Assembly: GCA_026075535.2 (NCBI GenBank)
Contig: AP026541.1
Coordinates: 5,518,001 to 5,582,000 of the forward strand
DNA length: 64,000 bases
Reading direction: 5' to 3'
DNA from: Tricholoma matsutake
Taxonomy: Eukaryota; Basidiomycota; Agaricomycetes; Agaricales; Tricholomataceae
Shown here: in pieces, positions 21,480-33,498 of the stretch
Position numbering within the stretch: position 1 is the stretch's first letter
Layout: each line of letters begins with the position of its first letter
Translations under genes and position numbers: made by a program
The notes under the pieces: model-generated
Database searches by the model: none
Told to the model about the DNA's origin: nothing
The model's input: the letters and a program-made list of their open reading frames with translations, nothing else

Positions 21480-23344
21480 GCTCCTTGACTTGTTACAACC
21501 ACCATAAACAGTGGTAAACACTCCTGCTCAATGTTGGTAGCAACGTCGAGACTCCAATTTTCGTCTGATTTTCGATCGGATTTCACCATCACGAATGCTC
21601 TTGGCATCTCAAGGCCTGCCCTGATTTGCTAAGAGATCCGTCCATCTGATCCCCGGGGATGCCCCAGTCATTGTTTTTGACAATGGCTGCTATTCATCTC
21701 GTTCCCCTGTGCTTCGAGGATCCTGGCTAGGTGAGTGGTGTCTATGAAAGAGTAGTCTAGGTCCCTATGGGGGCTTAGAGTGGGTGTGGGATGCCTGCTT
21801 CAATGCTCGCCCAAGTCGATGCACTCGTTTAGTTGGGGGAGGTCTGGCTCAGGGGGAGGGACATCGTTACTGGACTGCTGGTCGTCTCTGGGGCTTCCAA
21901 CCTCCATGCTATGTGAGTCACTACTACTAGGGACAAGCTACACTGACTACCTGTTGGAATACACCATCGCTAAAAGGGGCCGGGTGACGGTGCCCCCTGA
22001 TAGCTAGGTCGATGCTCTGGTGGCTGCATTTCACCACTGACTCCTCACCTCCAGTGCTCACTCCTCTGGGGTGTTATGACCCGGGTTCAATCTTCTCCCA
22101 CCAGGCAACAGGATGCGTGGCCTGTTCGCCCCCCCGGAGCGTTTGGAGGCTGTATTGGGTGGACCTGGAACTGAGACAAGGGGCCATCTGTTATCGACCT
22201 TACGCTACGTACTTTGACTGTTATCGTCATTTACCTATGCTAACTCACTCTCAATGCCCAAACAGCTGAACAGAGACCAAACCACACGCTGGGGCCTTCA
22301 CGACCCCACCTTGATTATGGGTGACATCATTGGTGATGATGCCCAAGACTATGACACCCAGTTCTCACAGAACAAACTGGAGGTAGCAGCTGCCTTAGGC
22401 AGTTTGAGATCTGTGGGCTGGGGAGGACCTCCCCGACCCTGACAACTACAAGGACTCTCTTGCTAGGCAGGAGGCCCTCGCTTGCACTGCACGCTGCGTA
22501 TTTCGATCACTAGCATCATATACCAGTACTAACTTGCTCCTGATGCCCAAGCGGACAACCAGAGACGATCGTTCCAATGATCCTATGCCTCCGGCAGCTG
22601 TCCCAGCTTCCTGTGTGGCGATGCCAACAGCTCTAGCAGAGCTTCAATCTGGGGAACCCTCGTTCCCAGTACAGTGCCATCATCATCACAGATGGCCGTG
22701 CCATTACTCGTGTGGGGCATTCCGCTCCACACCCATCACTGCCAGTCTGCTGGCTGCTGTCGGGTTGGTGACAAATGTCGCTGCCCTTTACGTTCTCCCC
22801 GCTGCGGGGGGGAAACTGTTATCGAGTGCATGTGCTTGCAGCGCATTTGCTCGAGGGGGGCCTTGGCCCCCTGCCTACGATGGTTCCAGTGAATAACCAG
22901 GTGAACAACCAGCCACCACATTACTGTCACGCGTGCATTACACGGTGATGGTCCACCTCATTCGTCTGGGGTGGTCAATCCTCATTGGCTGGGAGTATGT
23001 GGACGGTTATTCCTCCCGCAAGGGGGGATTTATGGTGAATTGACACCACTGCGCCTGATCTGACTTCGGTTGGATATGTGGCTGGGGGACCGCTTCGCAC
23101 CAGCTGACAATCTAATGGCTAGCTTTGGGAGGGGGGCTCCCCCTCCGGATTATTGCCTTTCCTGGCTGAGAGGCCAACGTCTGTGGCACTGCCCGCCTAA
23201 AGTGGCTAAAACGGGGACCTGGGTAGGAGATGGGTGAGGGGAACGCGTAGATAGAGTAGTACCCAAGTTTGTACCCTGCTCTGCGGACTGCGATTGAGCC
23301 CCACGTTATAAATTGTTGACCCAAAAAAAAAAAAAAAAAAAAAA
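21480..23344 (+). mobile_element. S-element S5 (rearranged type C) inside gypsy B Pol
   Basis: 1865 bp, from GCTCC at 21480 to a 22-nt poly(A). The TSD is GGCTTTGAGACCACAA (21461-21476) and GGCTTCGAGACCATAA (23345-23360); three bases (AAT) separate the left TSD from the 5' end. The type C internal structure is shared with S13 and S19. Confidence 0.95.
22254..22442 (+). pseudogene. Type C truncated ORF of S5
   Basis: 62 codons, MPKQLNRDQTTRWGLHDPT..., corresponding to the N-terminus of type A and ending in GGPPRP. Downstream, at about 22480-22560, the end of the leader and an ATG-CCC start occur a second time and run directly into C-terminal coding sequence (about 22590), so the middle of the ORF is missing. 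Confidence 0.6.
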
Positions 23345-23346
23345 GG

Positions 23347-25080
23347 CTTCGAGACCATAACCCAGAGGTCAACTGGCATACCGGGGAGGTTACCATGAGC
23401 CGATGTCCATCCCGCTGTCGGACGTGTTTCACAGAAGCCAGGCAAGAACGTCGTGGACAGAAGGCAGCAATACGACGTACTCAGAAGTGTCGTGCTGGAC
23501 CCCTGCCTATACCTGAAGTGGAATTGGAAGGGGTTCCTGATCTAATGCCAGACTTGGATGATGATGATGAGGACCCAGAGGAAGTGGAGGAGGGTGATCG
23601 GATCTTCTACACTGTGATTCACTCATCGCATGAGGTGTGTGCCACATCCAACATATTCCAATGCCTCGCTGAGGCCTTCCACAAAAACAACGCTGCTAAA
23701 TCCTCTACTAACTCCTTACTCCCTCATCTCCATCAGTTTGAAGACGTGTTCTCCAAGGAGTCATTTGACTCTCTTCCTGCACGCAAGCCATGGGATCATG
23801 CAATCGAACTCACCCCCAGCACAACCCCTTCATCCTGCAAGGTCTATCCTCTCTCTCCGGAAGAACAACGGCAGCTTGACCAGTTCATCAATGAGCACCT
23901 GGCCTCTGGACGTATTCGACCATCGAAGTCACCCATGGCCTCTCCCTTTTTCTTTGTCAAGAAGAAGGATGGCTCACTTTGACCAGTTCAAGACTACAGA
24001 AGGCTCAACAACATCACGTTCAAAAATCACTACCCACTACCCCTCATCTCCGAACTCATAAACCAGCTCCAAGGAGCCTGATACTTCACCAAGCTCGATG
24101 TCCATTGGGGCTATAATAATGTGAGGATAAAGGAGGGAGATGAGTGGAAGGCAGCCTTTCATACCAACTGTGGTCTTTTTGAAAAGCTTGTCATGTTCTT
24201 TGGCCTTACTAATAGCCCCACCACCTTTCAGACCATGATGAATGACATCTTCCACGACCTCATCCTCGAAGGCGTTGTCTGCATCTATCTTGCCGACATC
24301 CTCATCTTCACTCGCACGGTTGAAGAGCACCGTCGCATCACATGCCTCATCCTAGAGCGACTTCGACGGTACAAACTCTACCTTTGTCAGGACAAATGCA
24401 AGTTTGAAAAGACCAAGATCGAGTACCTCGGCCTGATTATCTCGGAGGGTCAAGTGGAGATGGATCCTATCAAGGTAAACGGGGTCACAGCTTGGCCGAC
24501 ACCCATGAACAAGAAGGAGATGCAGTCTTTCCTGGGCTTCATCAATTTCTATTGGTGTTTTATCAAGGATTTCTCACATCATACACGACCACTGTTCAAC
24601 TTGACAGGAAAGGAGGCATGGAGGTGGGATAATGCACAACAGGAGGCATTCAAAAAGCTTAAGGAGATGGTCACTTCCGCTCCGATCCTTACCTTTGCTG
24701 ACAATTTGCGTCCTTTTCGTGTAGAAGCTGACAGTTCTGACTTTGCGATGGGCGCCATGTTGTCTCAGCAGTCTCTGGAGGACCAGAAGTGGCATCCTGT
24801 TGCGTTCTACTCCAAAAGCCTTAGTGCTGTAGAGCGAAACTACGAGATCCATGACAAGGAGATGTTGGCAATAATGCGTGCACTTGAGGAGTGGCGACAC
24901 TTCCTTGAGGGTGCCCAACACAAGGTGGAAATTTGGATGGATCACAAGAATCTCGAGTACTTCATGATGGCCAAGAAATTGAACCGTCGTCAAGCTCGTT
25001 GGTCCCTGTATCTATCTAGATTCAACTTCTCCTTGCACCACCGTCCAGGTCGCAGCATGGGGAAGACCGATGCCCTATCC
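23347..25080 (+). pseudogene. RT and RNase H of gypsy B
   Basis: Continues the protease frame after the S5 TSD (LRDHNPEVNWHTGEVT). RT: SPFFFVKKKDGSL, TGA at 23980 (from CGA), [21 protein letters not shown] at 24079, YFTKLDVHWGYNNVRI, FGLTNSPTTFQTMMND. The catalytic box reads YLADILIF, where YXDD is required, so one catalytic Asp is lost. RNase H residues are intact: VEADSSDFAMGA, YEIHDKEMLAIMRAL, WMDHKNLEYF. Confidence 0.85.
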
Positions 25081-26719
25081 CGACGTGCAGACCATGGGAA
25101 TGGCAGCAGTGACAACCAAAACATTGTGCTGTTGCAGCCAGACCTGTTCACCATTTGGGCACTGGAAGGCATCGCACCCCAGGGTGAGGAGCGGGACATC
25201 CTACATGACATTCATCATGCAAACCATAGCGGTTTACATGAGGATGTTGTCGCCCAAGCTGTTAAAGAACTGAGGAAGGGATCGACCCTTTCCTTACGTG
25301 CAGCAGAGTGGGCTGAAAAGGAGGACTTGTTGTATTTCAGGGATCGCATCTATGTTCCCAATGACCCAGACCTTCACCAGCACATCATATCCCAACACCA
25401 TGACTCACAGATTGCTGGCCACCCCAGATGCTGGAAGACCTTGGAGCTCACCTCATGGAACTATTGGTGGCCACAAATGTCACAGCTCATTGGTCAGTAT
25501 TGTCGCACTTGTGACCTTTGCTTACGCACCAAGGTTCCTCATCGCAAGCCTATTGGTGAGCTACACCCTCTTCCTGTTCCAGAGAGTCGTTGGGATGTTG
25601 TCAGCATCAACTTTGTGGTGGAATTGCCAGAGTCAAATGGGTTTGATGCGGTGATGTGCACAGTTGACTCAGTGGGAAAACGCGCTCACTTCATTCCCAC
25701 TCACACCACTGTCAGTTCCCTAGGTGCCGCTTGACTCTACCTCCACCACGTGTGGAAATTACATGGACTTCCTGGTGCCTTCCTCTCGGATTGTGGCCCT
25801 CAGTTCATGGCAGAGTTCACTCATGAGCTGTACCAACTCCTGGGGATCAAACTCCTTGCTTCAACCGCTTATCACCCACAAACTGATGGCCAGACGGAGC
25901 GAGTCAACCAGGAACTGGAGCAGTACATCCGCCTCTTTTGTCAATGAATGCCAGGACAATTGGGACGATCTCCTTCCTTTGGCCGAGTTTGGATACAACA
26001 ACCATGTACATGCTTCCACTCAACAGACCCCTTTCCTCTTAGACACTGGACGACATCCACGCATGGGATTTGAACCTTGCCAAACTCCCTCACACATCAA
26101 GACAGTGAATGAGTTCACAGAACGCATGAGGGATAGCTTGGAGGAGGCAAGGGCAGCCTTAGCAAAGGCAAAGGACGACATGGCGCAATTTTACAACCAA
26201 TGCCACTCCCCAACTCCTCAGTACAAGGTTGGTGATCGAGTTTATCTTGACTCCAGTGATGTCTCCACTACACGTCCATCCAAGAAACTCGCTCATCGCT
26301 TCTTGGGACCTTTCCCCATTGTCAAGTGCATTGGAATGCATGCCTATCATCTACGCCTCCCAGCCTCCATGTCCAGACTCCATCCCATCTTCCATGTCGT
26401 CAAATTGCTTCCAGCTCCCCCAGATCCGTTCCTGGGATGCCATTCACACTCACCACCACCACCTACAGTGATCGAGGGAGAACCCCAATACGAAGTCGAG
26501 TCAATCTTGGACAGCTGTTTGCGTCAAGGAAAACTCCAGTATTTGGTACATTGGAAGGGTTATGGGTATGAGGAGAACTCATGGGTCGAAGAGTCTGACA
26601 TAAATGCCCCTCGGTTAATCAAGGAATTCCACCGATGGCACACTGCTGCACCGCGTCGCATTCAAGTCATGGACTTTGGTCGTATGCGATTTCGAATGCA
26701 TCGGGGCGATGCATCTTAG
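25081..26719 (+). pseudogene. Integrase with chromodomain, gypsy B
   Basis: Zinc-binding HHCC region (CRTCDLC), then a DDE core. The first catalytic position reads VSINFVVELPE, where V-D-F is usual (Asp to Asn). The second, FLSDCGPQF, keeps Asp but has Cys for the usual Arg. The Glu is in [14 protein letters not shown] at 25732 (from CGA), and an extra T in a TTTT run near 25937 shifts the frame. The C-terminal chromodomain is intact: YEVESILDSCLRQGKLQYLV, then HWKGYGYEENSWVEE. Ends with TAG at 26717. Chromodomains direct integration towards modified chromatin. Confidence 0.9.
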
Positions 26720-26730
26720 AGAGGGGGTGA
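26718..26730 (+). promoter_or_regulatory. Polypurine tract of gypsy B
   Basis: AGAGAGGGGGTGA lies directly against the 3' LTR; it is the expected plus-strand primer. Confidence 0.75.
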
Positions 26731-27156
26731 TGTAAGGGGACTAGGGGGGTGCCCTGTATGTTTTTCCCATTTTTTATGTTTGTCCTATATTTTTCCCCAC
26801 CTCATTTCCTTCTATTCTTCATTTTCTATGATTTTTCCAGATTTTATTACTAATTTTCCCTTGCTATCATGTTTGTACATGTTGACACTTTTATATTTAT
26901 AGGCAGAGTACCCCTTCCGACACATACCCCTTGGTATGATGTCATTCAGTGGCCTTGATCCGCCTATCTCCACCTTTTTCTATTTTTAGGTTATATTTGA
27001 TTTTTGTTGTCTTCACATATACTGGGCATCAGCAAGGGGATCCTTAGAGTTTTCTCTTCAGATTTCCCTTTGCTAGGTGTGTCCCCAATGCCTGTATTAT
27101 GTAGTATAATTTTAACTTCGGATTTCCCTTTGCTAGAGGCTTAGGTTGCCCTTATA
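26731..27156 (+). repeat. 3' LTR of gypsy B (426 bp)
   Basis: Same ends and length as the 5' LTR; about eight differences by eye. Confidence 0.95.
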
Positions 27157-27921
27157 ACTGGCAGCTTTCCAAGTTTCCTACGTGGCGATGCAAGCTGCTC
27201 GATCAGAGCCTCAATCTGGGGAACCCTTGTCCCCAGCATGGCGCTGTTGTCCTCGAGGTCCTCGTGGACAGCAGCGCCACAACTAGAACAGGGGCCTATG
27301 CCTCTGTACTCACGCCCACCAAGTGACTGGTGGCCGCTGTCAGGATGGTGACACTTTGTCGCTACCCTATACCTCTTCCCCCTGCTGCAGGGGGGATGAT
27401 GTCATCGAGTGCATGCACCTTCTGGCATTTGCTCGAGGGGGGCCTTGACCCCCTGCTTACAGCAGTTCTGGTGAATAACCAGGTGAACAACCAGCTGCCA
27501 CATCACTGTTACTCGTGCACGACACGGTAATGGTCCACCTCATTCATCTGGGGTGGTCAACCCTTGTTGGCTGGAAATACGCAGACGGTTATTCCTCCCG
27601 CAAGGGGGGATTTACGGTGAATTAACACTGCTGCGCCTGGTCTGGGTTCGGTCAGACATGTGGCTGGGGGACCATTTTGCTCCAGTGGACGATCTAATGG
27701 CTAGCCTCAGGAGGGGGGGCTCTCCCTCCAGATTATTGCCTTTCCTGGCTGAGAGGCCAACATTTGTGGCACTGCCCGCCTAAAGTGGCTAAAACAGGGA
27801 CCTGAGTGGGAGATGGGCAAGGGGAACGCGTAGATAGAGTAGTACCCAAGTTTGTGCCCTGCTCCGTGGACTGCGTTCAAGCCCCGCATTATAAATTCTG
27901 ATCCAAAAAAGAAAAACAAAA

Positions 27922-28974
27922 AAAGGGCCTGGATCCCATTCTCCATTACCAAAATGAAAGAAGCGCTCAACGCATGCTCTTCCTGTTCTGCTCCAGGTCC
28001 CGATCATGTAACATGGTCGCACCTAAAACACTGGTGCAGCAACGCTGAGGTAGCAGGTCTCATCACCCACATAGCCGAGGCTTGCATCACCGCTGGCCAC
28101 TGGCCAGCACACTTTAAGGAGTCCCTGTCGGTCATTATCCCGAAACCAGGGAAACCTAATTACTCTATGCCAAAGTCGTTCAGGCCAATTGTGCTACTGA
28201 ATACTCTGGGCAAATTAGTCGAGAAGATATTGTCTAGATGGCTTCAGTTCGACGGAGTGGCCCACAAAGCCTTCAAGCAAAACCAGTTCGGAGGAGTCAC
28301 CCAGCGTTCCACAGAGGACACAGGAATCTACCTTACCCACCTAGTCAGAGCAGGATGGGCCCAAGGTCTCAAAACAAGTGTTGTCGCTTTCGACATTGCC
28401 CAATTCTTCCCCTCCTTGAACCACCAGGTTTTGCTGGAGATTATCTCTCGGTCGGGATTCCCTACGCAAGTAGTGAATTTCTTCCGTTCCTACCTTGTCG
28501 GTCGGAAGACGACCTATAAGTGGAACACCTTCTCATCTGGCTCTTTTGCAGCAGATGTGGGGGTGGGACAAGGTTCTGCCCTGTCCCCTGTCCTATCGGT
28601 GTTATACTTAACGCCCATTATGAAACTCTTCAGAAGAAGCAACATCGGCAGAAATGTCGATCTCATGTCTTATGTGGACGATGGCACTCTCATCGCCCGC
28701 TCTGCATGGCTGGAGGACAATCTCCCCCTTCTCAAAGAAGCGTATGGCTGGATCTTCCAAACATTCACTTCCCTCGGACTTGTCCTGGAACATGACAAAT
28801 CAGAGATATGCCATTTTTCTAGGTCGAGGAACTTCACTCCTCTACCGATAGATTTAGGGTTTGCCCCGTACACAGGCAACTCATCTCTCAAACCCAAGAC
28901 CACCTGGAGGTACCTTGGCTTCTTCTTTGATCACAAGCTCTCCTTCAAGGAGCACACGCGATTCGACTCCACCA
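27922..28974 (+). pseudogene. LINE L+ ORF2, reverse transcriptase
   Basis: Open without stops from the S4 TSD to the S6 insertion. Motifs: CSAPGPDHVTWSHL, SVIIPKPGKPNY, FRPIVLLNTLGKLVEK, AFDIAQFFPSLNH, GVGQGSALSP, MSYVDDGTL, and the thumb region WRYLGFFFDHKLSFKEHTRF. All catalytic residues are present. It continues at 33499 after S6. The copy as a whole is dead because of nested insertions and upstream TGA codons. Confidence 0.9.
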
Positions 28975-29713
28975 CATCGCTCCTTGACTCGTTACAACCA
29001 CCATAAACAGTGGTAAACACTCCTGCTTGATGTTGGTAGCAACGTCGAGACTGCAATTCTTGTCCGATTTTCGATCGGATTTCACCATCACAAACGCTCT
29101 TGGCGTCTCCAGGCTTGCCCTGATTTGCTAAGAGATCCGTCCATCCGATCCCTGGGGATGCCCCGGTCATTGTCTCTGACAGTGACTGCTATCTGTCTCG
29201 TTCTCCTGGGCTTGGAGGATCCTGACTAGGTGAGTGGTGTCTATGAAAGAGTAGTCTGGGTCCCTCTGGGGGATTAGAGTGGGTGTGGGATGCCTGCTTC
29301 AACACTCGCCCAAGTCGACACACTCGTTTAGTGGGGGGAGGTCTGGTCTAGGGAGAAGGGACATTATCACTGGATTGCTGGTCGTCTGGGAGGCTTCCAG
29401 CCTCCATGCTCTGTGAGTTTCTATTACTAGAGACATGCTACACTGACTACCCATTGGAATACACCATCGTTAAAAGAGGCTGGGCGATGGTGCCCCCTGA
29501 CGGCTAGGTCGACGCTCTGGTGGCCGCTACTCACCACCAACTCTCTACCTCTGGTGCTCACTCTTCTAGGGTGTTATGACCTGGGTTCAATCTTCTCCCA
29601 CCAGGTTACAGGATGTGTGGCCTGTTCCCCCCTCAGAGCGTTCGGAGGCAGTATCGGGTGGACTCGGAATAGAGATAAGGGACTAACTGTTATCGATGGC
29701 ATGCTACATCATC

Positions 29714-31987
29714 GCTCCTTGACTTGTTACAACCACCATAAATAGTGGTAAACACTCCTGCTCAATGTTGGTAGCAACGTCGAGACTCCAATTTTGGTCC
29801 GATTTTCGATCGGATTTCGCCATCATGAACGCTCTCGGCGTCTCCAGGCCTGGCCTGATTTGCTAAGAGATCTGTTCATCCGATCTCCGGGGATGTCTTG
29901 GTCATTGTTTCCAACAGTGACTGCTATCTGTCTCGTTCCCCTTGGCTTCGAGGATCCTGGCTAGGTGAGTGATGTCTATGAAAGAGTAGTCTGGGTCCCT
30001 ATGGGGGCTTAGAGTGGGTGTGGGATGCCTGCTTCAATGCTCGCCCAAGTAGAAGCACTCGTTTAGCTGGGGGAGGTCTGGCTTAGGGGGAAGGACGTTC
30101 TTACTGGACTGCTGGTCGTCTTTGAGGCTTCCTGCCTCCATGCTCTGTGAGTTTCTACTACTAGAGACATGCTCTGTGAGTTTCTACTACTAGAGACATG
30201 CTACACTGACTACCCGTTGGAATACACCATCGCTAAAAGGGGCCGGGTGATGGTGCCCCCTGGCGGCTAGGCCCACACCTTGGTGGCCGCTTCTCACCAC
30301 CATCCCTCTACCTCCGGTGCTCACTCTTATAGGGTGGTATGACCCAGGTTCGATCTTCTCCCACTAGGCAGCAGGATGTGCGGCTTGCTCGCCCCCTCGG
30401 AGCGTTTGGAGGCTGTATCGGGTGGACCCGGAATGTAGATAAGGGACCAGCCATTATTGATTCCACGCTGCGTATTTTGATTCTTACCATCATCTACTAG
30501 CACTAACACACACTCTCAATGCCCAAACAGCGAACCAGAGGCCAACCACCACATCGGGGTCTACACGACCCCGCTTTGATCACAGGCGACATCTTTGATG
30601 ATGGCGTCCAAGACTACGACACCCGGTTTGTGCAAGACGAATCGGAGGTAGCAGCTGCTCTCAGGGCAGCTAGAGATCTATGGGCCAGGGAAGACCTCTC
30701 CGACCCTAATGATGATGACGACGACGACTCTCTTGCCATGCAAGAGGCTCTCATTTTTGCCGAGGGGGGGCCTAGGCTCTCCTCGAGGAAAACGATTGAT
30801 CGTGTACGATGGGCACTTGGTGTCGATGTCGAACACAAGCGCTGGGCTCGTAGCCTCCCTAAGGAGGATATGTATTCACAGGAGCTCGGCATCGCTGAGC
30901 TCCTTTATCCGGAGGCATCCCCTGCCCCGCTACCGCCTTCGCCCCCCATCCCCAAGCTGGTGGAGGACGAAGTGCCGCTATCTAGGGATCAGAGGCTGGA
31001 AATCGAAGCCACCTCTGATGCCATGTTGCATTTACTGGACATGATGACCTCCTTTGTAGGTACCGTCTGAGTGTCTGCGGTTCCTCTCAATGACAGGAAC
31101 TCTTGGCGTCAGATGGCGTGGGAGCTCTTCACCACCACCTGGCGATTTTCAGGGAGCATGATGGAGTCGCTTCGCGCGGCATCAGCTCCCCTCGACCTTA
31201 CGTCTCCGGCAGCCTTTCAGGCTTCCTATGCGGTGATGCAGGCGGCTCAGTCTGCTCCACCAGTGGCAGAGCCTCCAACCGAGGAACCCTTGTCCCCGGA
31301 ACGGCGTCGTCGTCCTCGCGGGCCTCACCAACGACCACGCCAAGCTTGAAGAAGGGGACCCCCCCTTCTCTTCACCGCCCACCAGGGCTGTTGTCGGGAT
31401 GGTGACAATACGTCGCCGCCCTCTACCTTCCCCCCACTGCGGGGGGGATGATGTCATCGAGTGCATGCTCAGAGTAGCATATGCTTGAGGGGGGGCCTCG
31501 GCCCCCCTACTTACAGTAGCTCCGGTGAATAACCAGCTATGGCAGTTCTGGTGAACAACCAGCTGCCTCATCACTGTCACTTGTGCGTGGACACAGTGAT
31601 GGTCCACCTCACTCACCTGGGGTGGTCAATCCTCGTTGTCTGGTGAAAGATGGTTACTCTTCCCGCAAGGGAGGACTTACGGTGAATTGACACTGCTTGC
31701 GCCTGATCTGACTTCGGTTGAATATGTGGCCGGGGGGACCGAGATAGCACCAGACGGCGAACTAACGGCTAGCCTTTGTGGGGGGGGCCCCTCCCCTACA
31801 GATTATTGCCTTTCCTGTCTGAGAGGACAATGCTGGTATGCCCGCCGTAACGTGGCTTCTGCAAGGGACCTGGTGTGGGATGCAGACATAGGGAATGTGT
31901 AGTCTTAGTAGTACCTTGTTTGTATCTTGACCTGCAGACTGCGATCGAGCCCCGCGTTATAAATTGTTGACCCCAAAAAAAAAAAAA
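29714..31987 (+). mobile_element. S-element S7 (type A), full length, inserted in S6
   Basis: 2274 bp. The TSD is ATGGCATGCTACAT (29696-29709) and ATGGCACGCTACGT (31988-32001); the two differences are TG/CG and CA/CG. A short tandem duplication of the leader (ATGCTCTGTGAGTTTCTACT repeated at 30139-30200) is seen only here. Confidence 0.9.
30519..31349 (+). pseudogene. S7 ORF, type A, one TGA
   Basis: 276 codons, MPKQRTRGQPPHRGL to a basic end (RRRRPRGPHQRPRQA), interrupted only by a TGA at 31068 (GTC TGA GTG; CGA in sister copies). An acidic stretch of six Asp follows EDLSDPN. The core matches the other type A copies. One substitution away from an open frame. Confidence 0.75.
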
Positions 31988-32046
31988 ATGGCACGCTACG
32001 TATTTTGATTTCTACTATCACCTACTAGCATTAACTTCCCCTCTCA

Positions 32047-32862
32047 ATGCCTAAACGGCGAACCAGAGTCCAAACACCATGCTGGGGTCTACACAACCCC
32101 TCCCTGATTACGGGCAACATCTATGATGATGGCGTCCAAGACTACGACACCCGGTACGATCAAGATGATCCGGATGTAGCTACTGCCCTACAGGCAGTTA
32201 GAGATCTATGGGCCGAAGAAGACCTCTCCAACCCTGACGATGACGATGACGAGGACTCTCTTGCTATGCAAGAGGCCCTCGATTACGCCGAGAGTAGCCC
32301 CAAACTAGCCTTGAGGCAAACGATCAACCGTGTGCTGTGGGTGCAGGACGTCCATGTCGCACATAAACAATGGACTCGCAGTCTCAAATGCGAGGACATG
32401 TATACACAGGAGCTCGGCATGGCCGAGCTCTTCTATCCGGAGGCATCCCCTGCCCCATTACCGCCTTTGCCCCCCATCCCTGAGTTGGGGGAGGACGAAG
32501 TGCCGCTATCTGTGAATGAGAGGTTGGAAATCAAAGCCACCTCTCATGCCATGCTACACCAACAGGACGCGATGACCATGTTTATTGGTACCGTCTGTAC
32601 ATCTGCAGTTCCCCCTGCAGAGAGGAACGCATGGCGCCAAATGGCTTGGGAGTTATTCACGACCACCTGGCGACTGTCTGAGATGATGTCGGCGGAACTA
32701 GCAGCCGCTCCAACTCCTCTCGATCCCATGTCTCCGGCAGCCTTCCGGGCTTCCTACGCGGCGATGCACACTGCTCGATCAGAGCCTCAATCTGGGGAAC
32801 CCTCATCCCCAGCATGGCGCCGTTGTCCTCGAGGTCCTCGTGGACAGCAGCACCGCAACTAG
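32047..32862 (+). CDS. S6 ORF, type A, intact (271 aa), function unknown
   Basis: Open from ATG (MPKRRTRVQTPCWGL) to TAG. Layout: basic first 10 residues; an acidic region with repeated Asp (residues about 35-80); the conserved TQELGMAELFYPEASPAP (about 120-140); IPELGEDEVPLSVNERLEI; the most conserved stretch, ERNAWRQMAWELFTTTWRLS (about 190-215); and a C-terminus rich in Arg and Pro (WRRCPRGPRGQQHRN). No transmembrane segment or catalytic motif is evident. The basic tail suggests nucleic-acid binding, by inference only. It lacks zinc knuckles and does not resemble the LINE ORF1. Confidence 0.65.
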   Translation: MPKRRTRVQTPCWGLHNPSLITGNIYDDGVQDYDTRYDQDDPDVATALQAVRDLWAEEDLSNPDDDDDEDSLAMQEALDYAESSPKLALRQTINRVLWVQDVHVAHKQWTRSLKCEDMYTQELGMAELFYPEASPAPLPPLPPIPELGEDEVPLSVNERLEIKATSHAMLHQQDAMTMFIGTVCTSAVPPAERNAWRQMAWELFTTTWRLSEMMSAELAAAPTPLDPMSPAAFRASYAAMHTARSEPQSGEPSSPAWRRCPRGPRGQQHRN

Positions 32863-33498
32863 TACAGGGGCCTATCCCCCTCTACATTCACGGCCACCAA
32901 GTAACTGGTGGCCATTATCGGGACGGTGACATGGTGTTGCCTCCCTATACCTTCCCCCCGCTGTGGGGGGGACGATGTCATCGAGTGCATGCACATGTGT
33001 GCATTTGCTCAAGGGGGGCCTTGGCCCCCTACTTATGGCGGTCACAGTGAATAACCAGGTGAACAACCACCCGCCTCGTTACTGTCACTCGTGCACAACA
33101 CGGTGATGGTCCACCTCATTCGCCTGGGGTGGTCAATCCTCGTTGGCTGGAAATATGCAGATGGGTATTCCTCCCGCAAGGGGGGATTTACAGTGAATTA
33201 ACACTGCTGCACCTGGTCTGACTTCGGTTGGACATGTGGCCGGGGGACCGTTTTGCTCCAGTGAGCGATCTAATGGCTAGCTTTGGGAGGGGGGGGCTCC
33301 CCCTCCAGATTATTGCCTTTCCTGGCTGAGAGGCCAACGTCTGTGGCACTGCCCGCCTAAAGTGGCTAAAACGAGGACCTGGGTAGGAGATGGGCGAGGG
33401 GAAGCATAGTTATAGTAGTACCCAAGTTTGTATCCTGCTCTGCGGACTGCGATCAAGCCCCGCATTATAAATTGTTGACCCAAAAAAAAAAAAAAAAA

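Larger units (their letters stand above)
19242..27156 (+). mobile_element. Chromodomain Ty3/gypsy (gypsy B), full length, carrying S5
   Basis: 7915 bp including S5, about 6.0 kb without it. Two 426-bp LTRs bound Gag, protease, RT, RNase H, integrase and a C-terminal chromodomain. It is inserted in S4. The 5-bp TSDs are ACCAG (19237-19241) and ACTGG (27157-27161), both one step from ACCGG by CpG decay. A self-priming-type primer site and a purine tract flank the internal region. All internal stops but one are TGA; two frameshifts and two catalytic substitutions make it inactive. Confidence 0.95.
18549..27286 (+). pseudogene. S4 ORF, type A, broken by poly-C frameshift and gypsy B
   Basis: ATG at 18549. 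A run of 17 C (18598-18614) replaces a short C-rich stretch in sister copies and shifts the frame. The main frame resumes at 18620 (MGDIFDDDVQDYD) and is open to a TAG at 19184-19186, close to the gypsy B insertion at 19242. The last 43 codons, ending in a basic tail, lie at 27157-27286. Inactive. Confidence 0.7.
17729..27921 (+). mobile_element. S-element S4 (type A), split by gypsy B
   Basis: 5' end GCTCC at 17729; segments 17729-19241 and 27157-27921; tail GATCC plus an impure A-rich tract. The TSD in LINE L+ is AAAGGGCCTGGATCCAT (17712-17728) and AAAGGGCCTGGATCCCAT (27922-27939). Gypsy B entered its ORF. Confidence 0.9.
28979..33498 (+). mobile_element. S-element S6 (type A), split by S7
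   Basis: Segments 28979-29713 and 31988-33498, about 2.25 kb. The TSD in LINE RT is ATTCGACTCCACCA (28961-28974) and ATTCTACTCCACCA (33499-33512). Poly(A) of about 18 nt. The bases CATC precede the GCTCC start. Confidence 0.9.
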
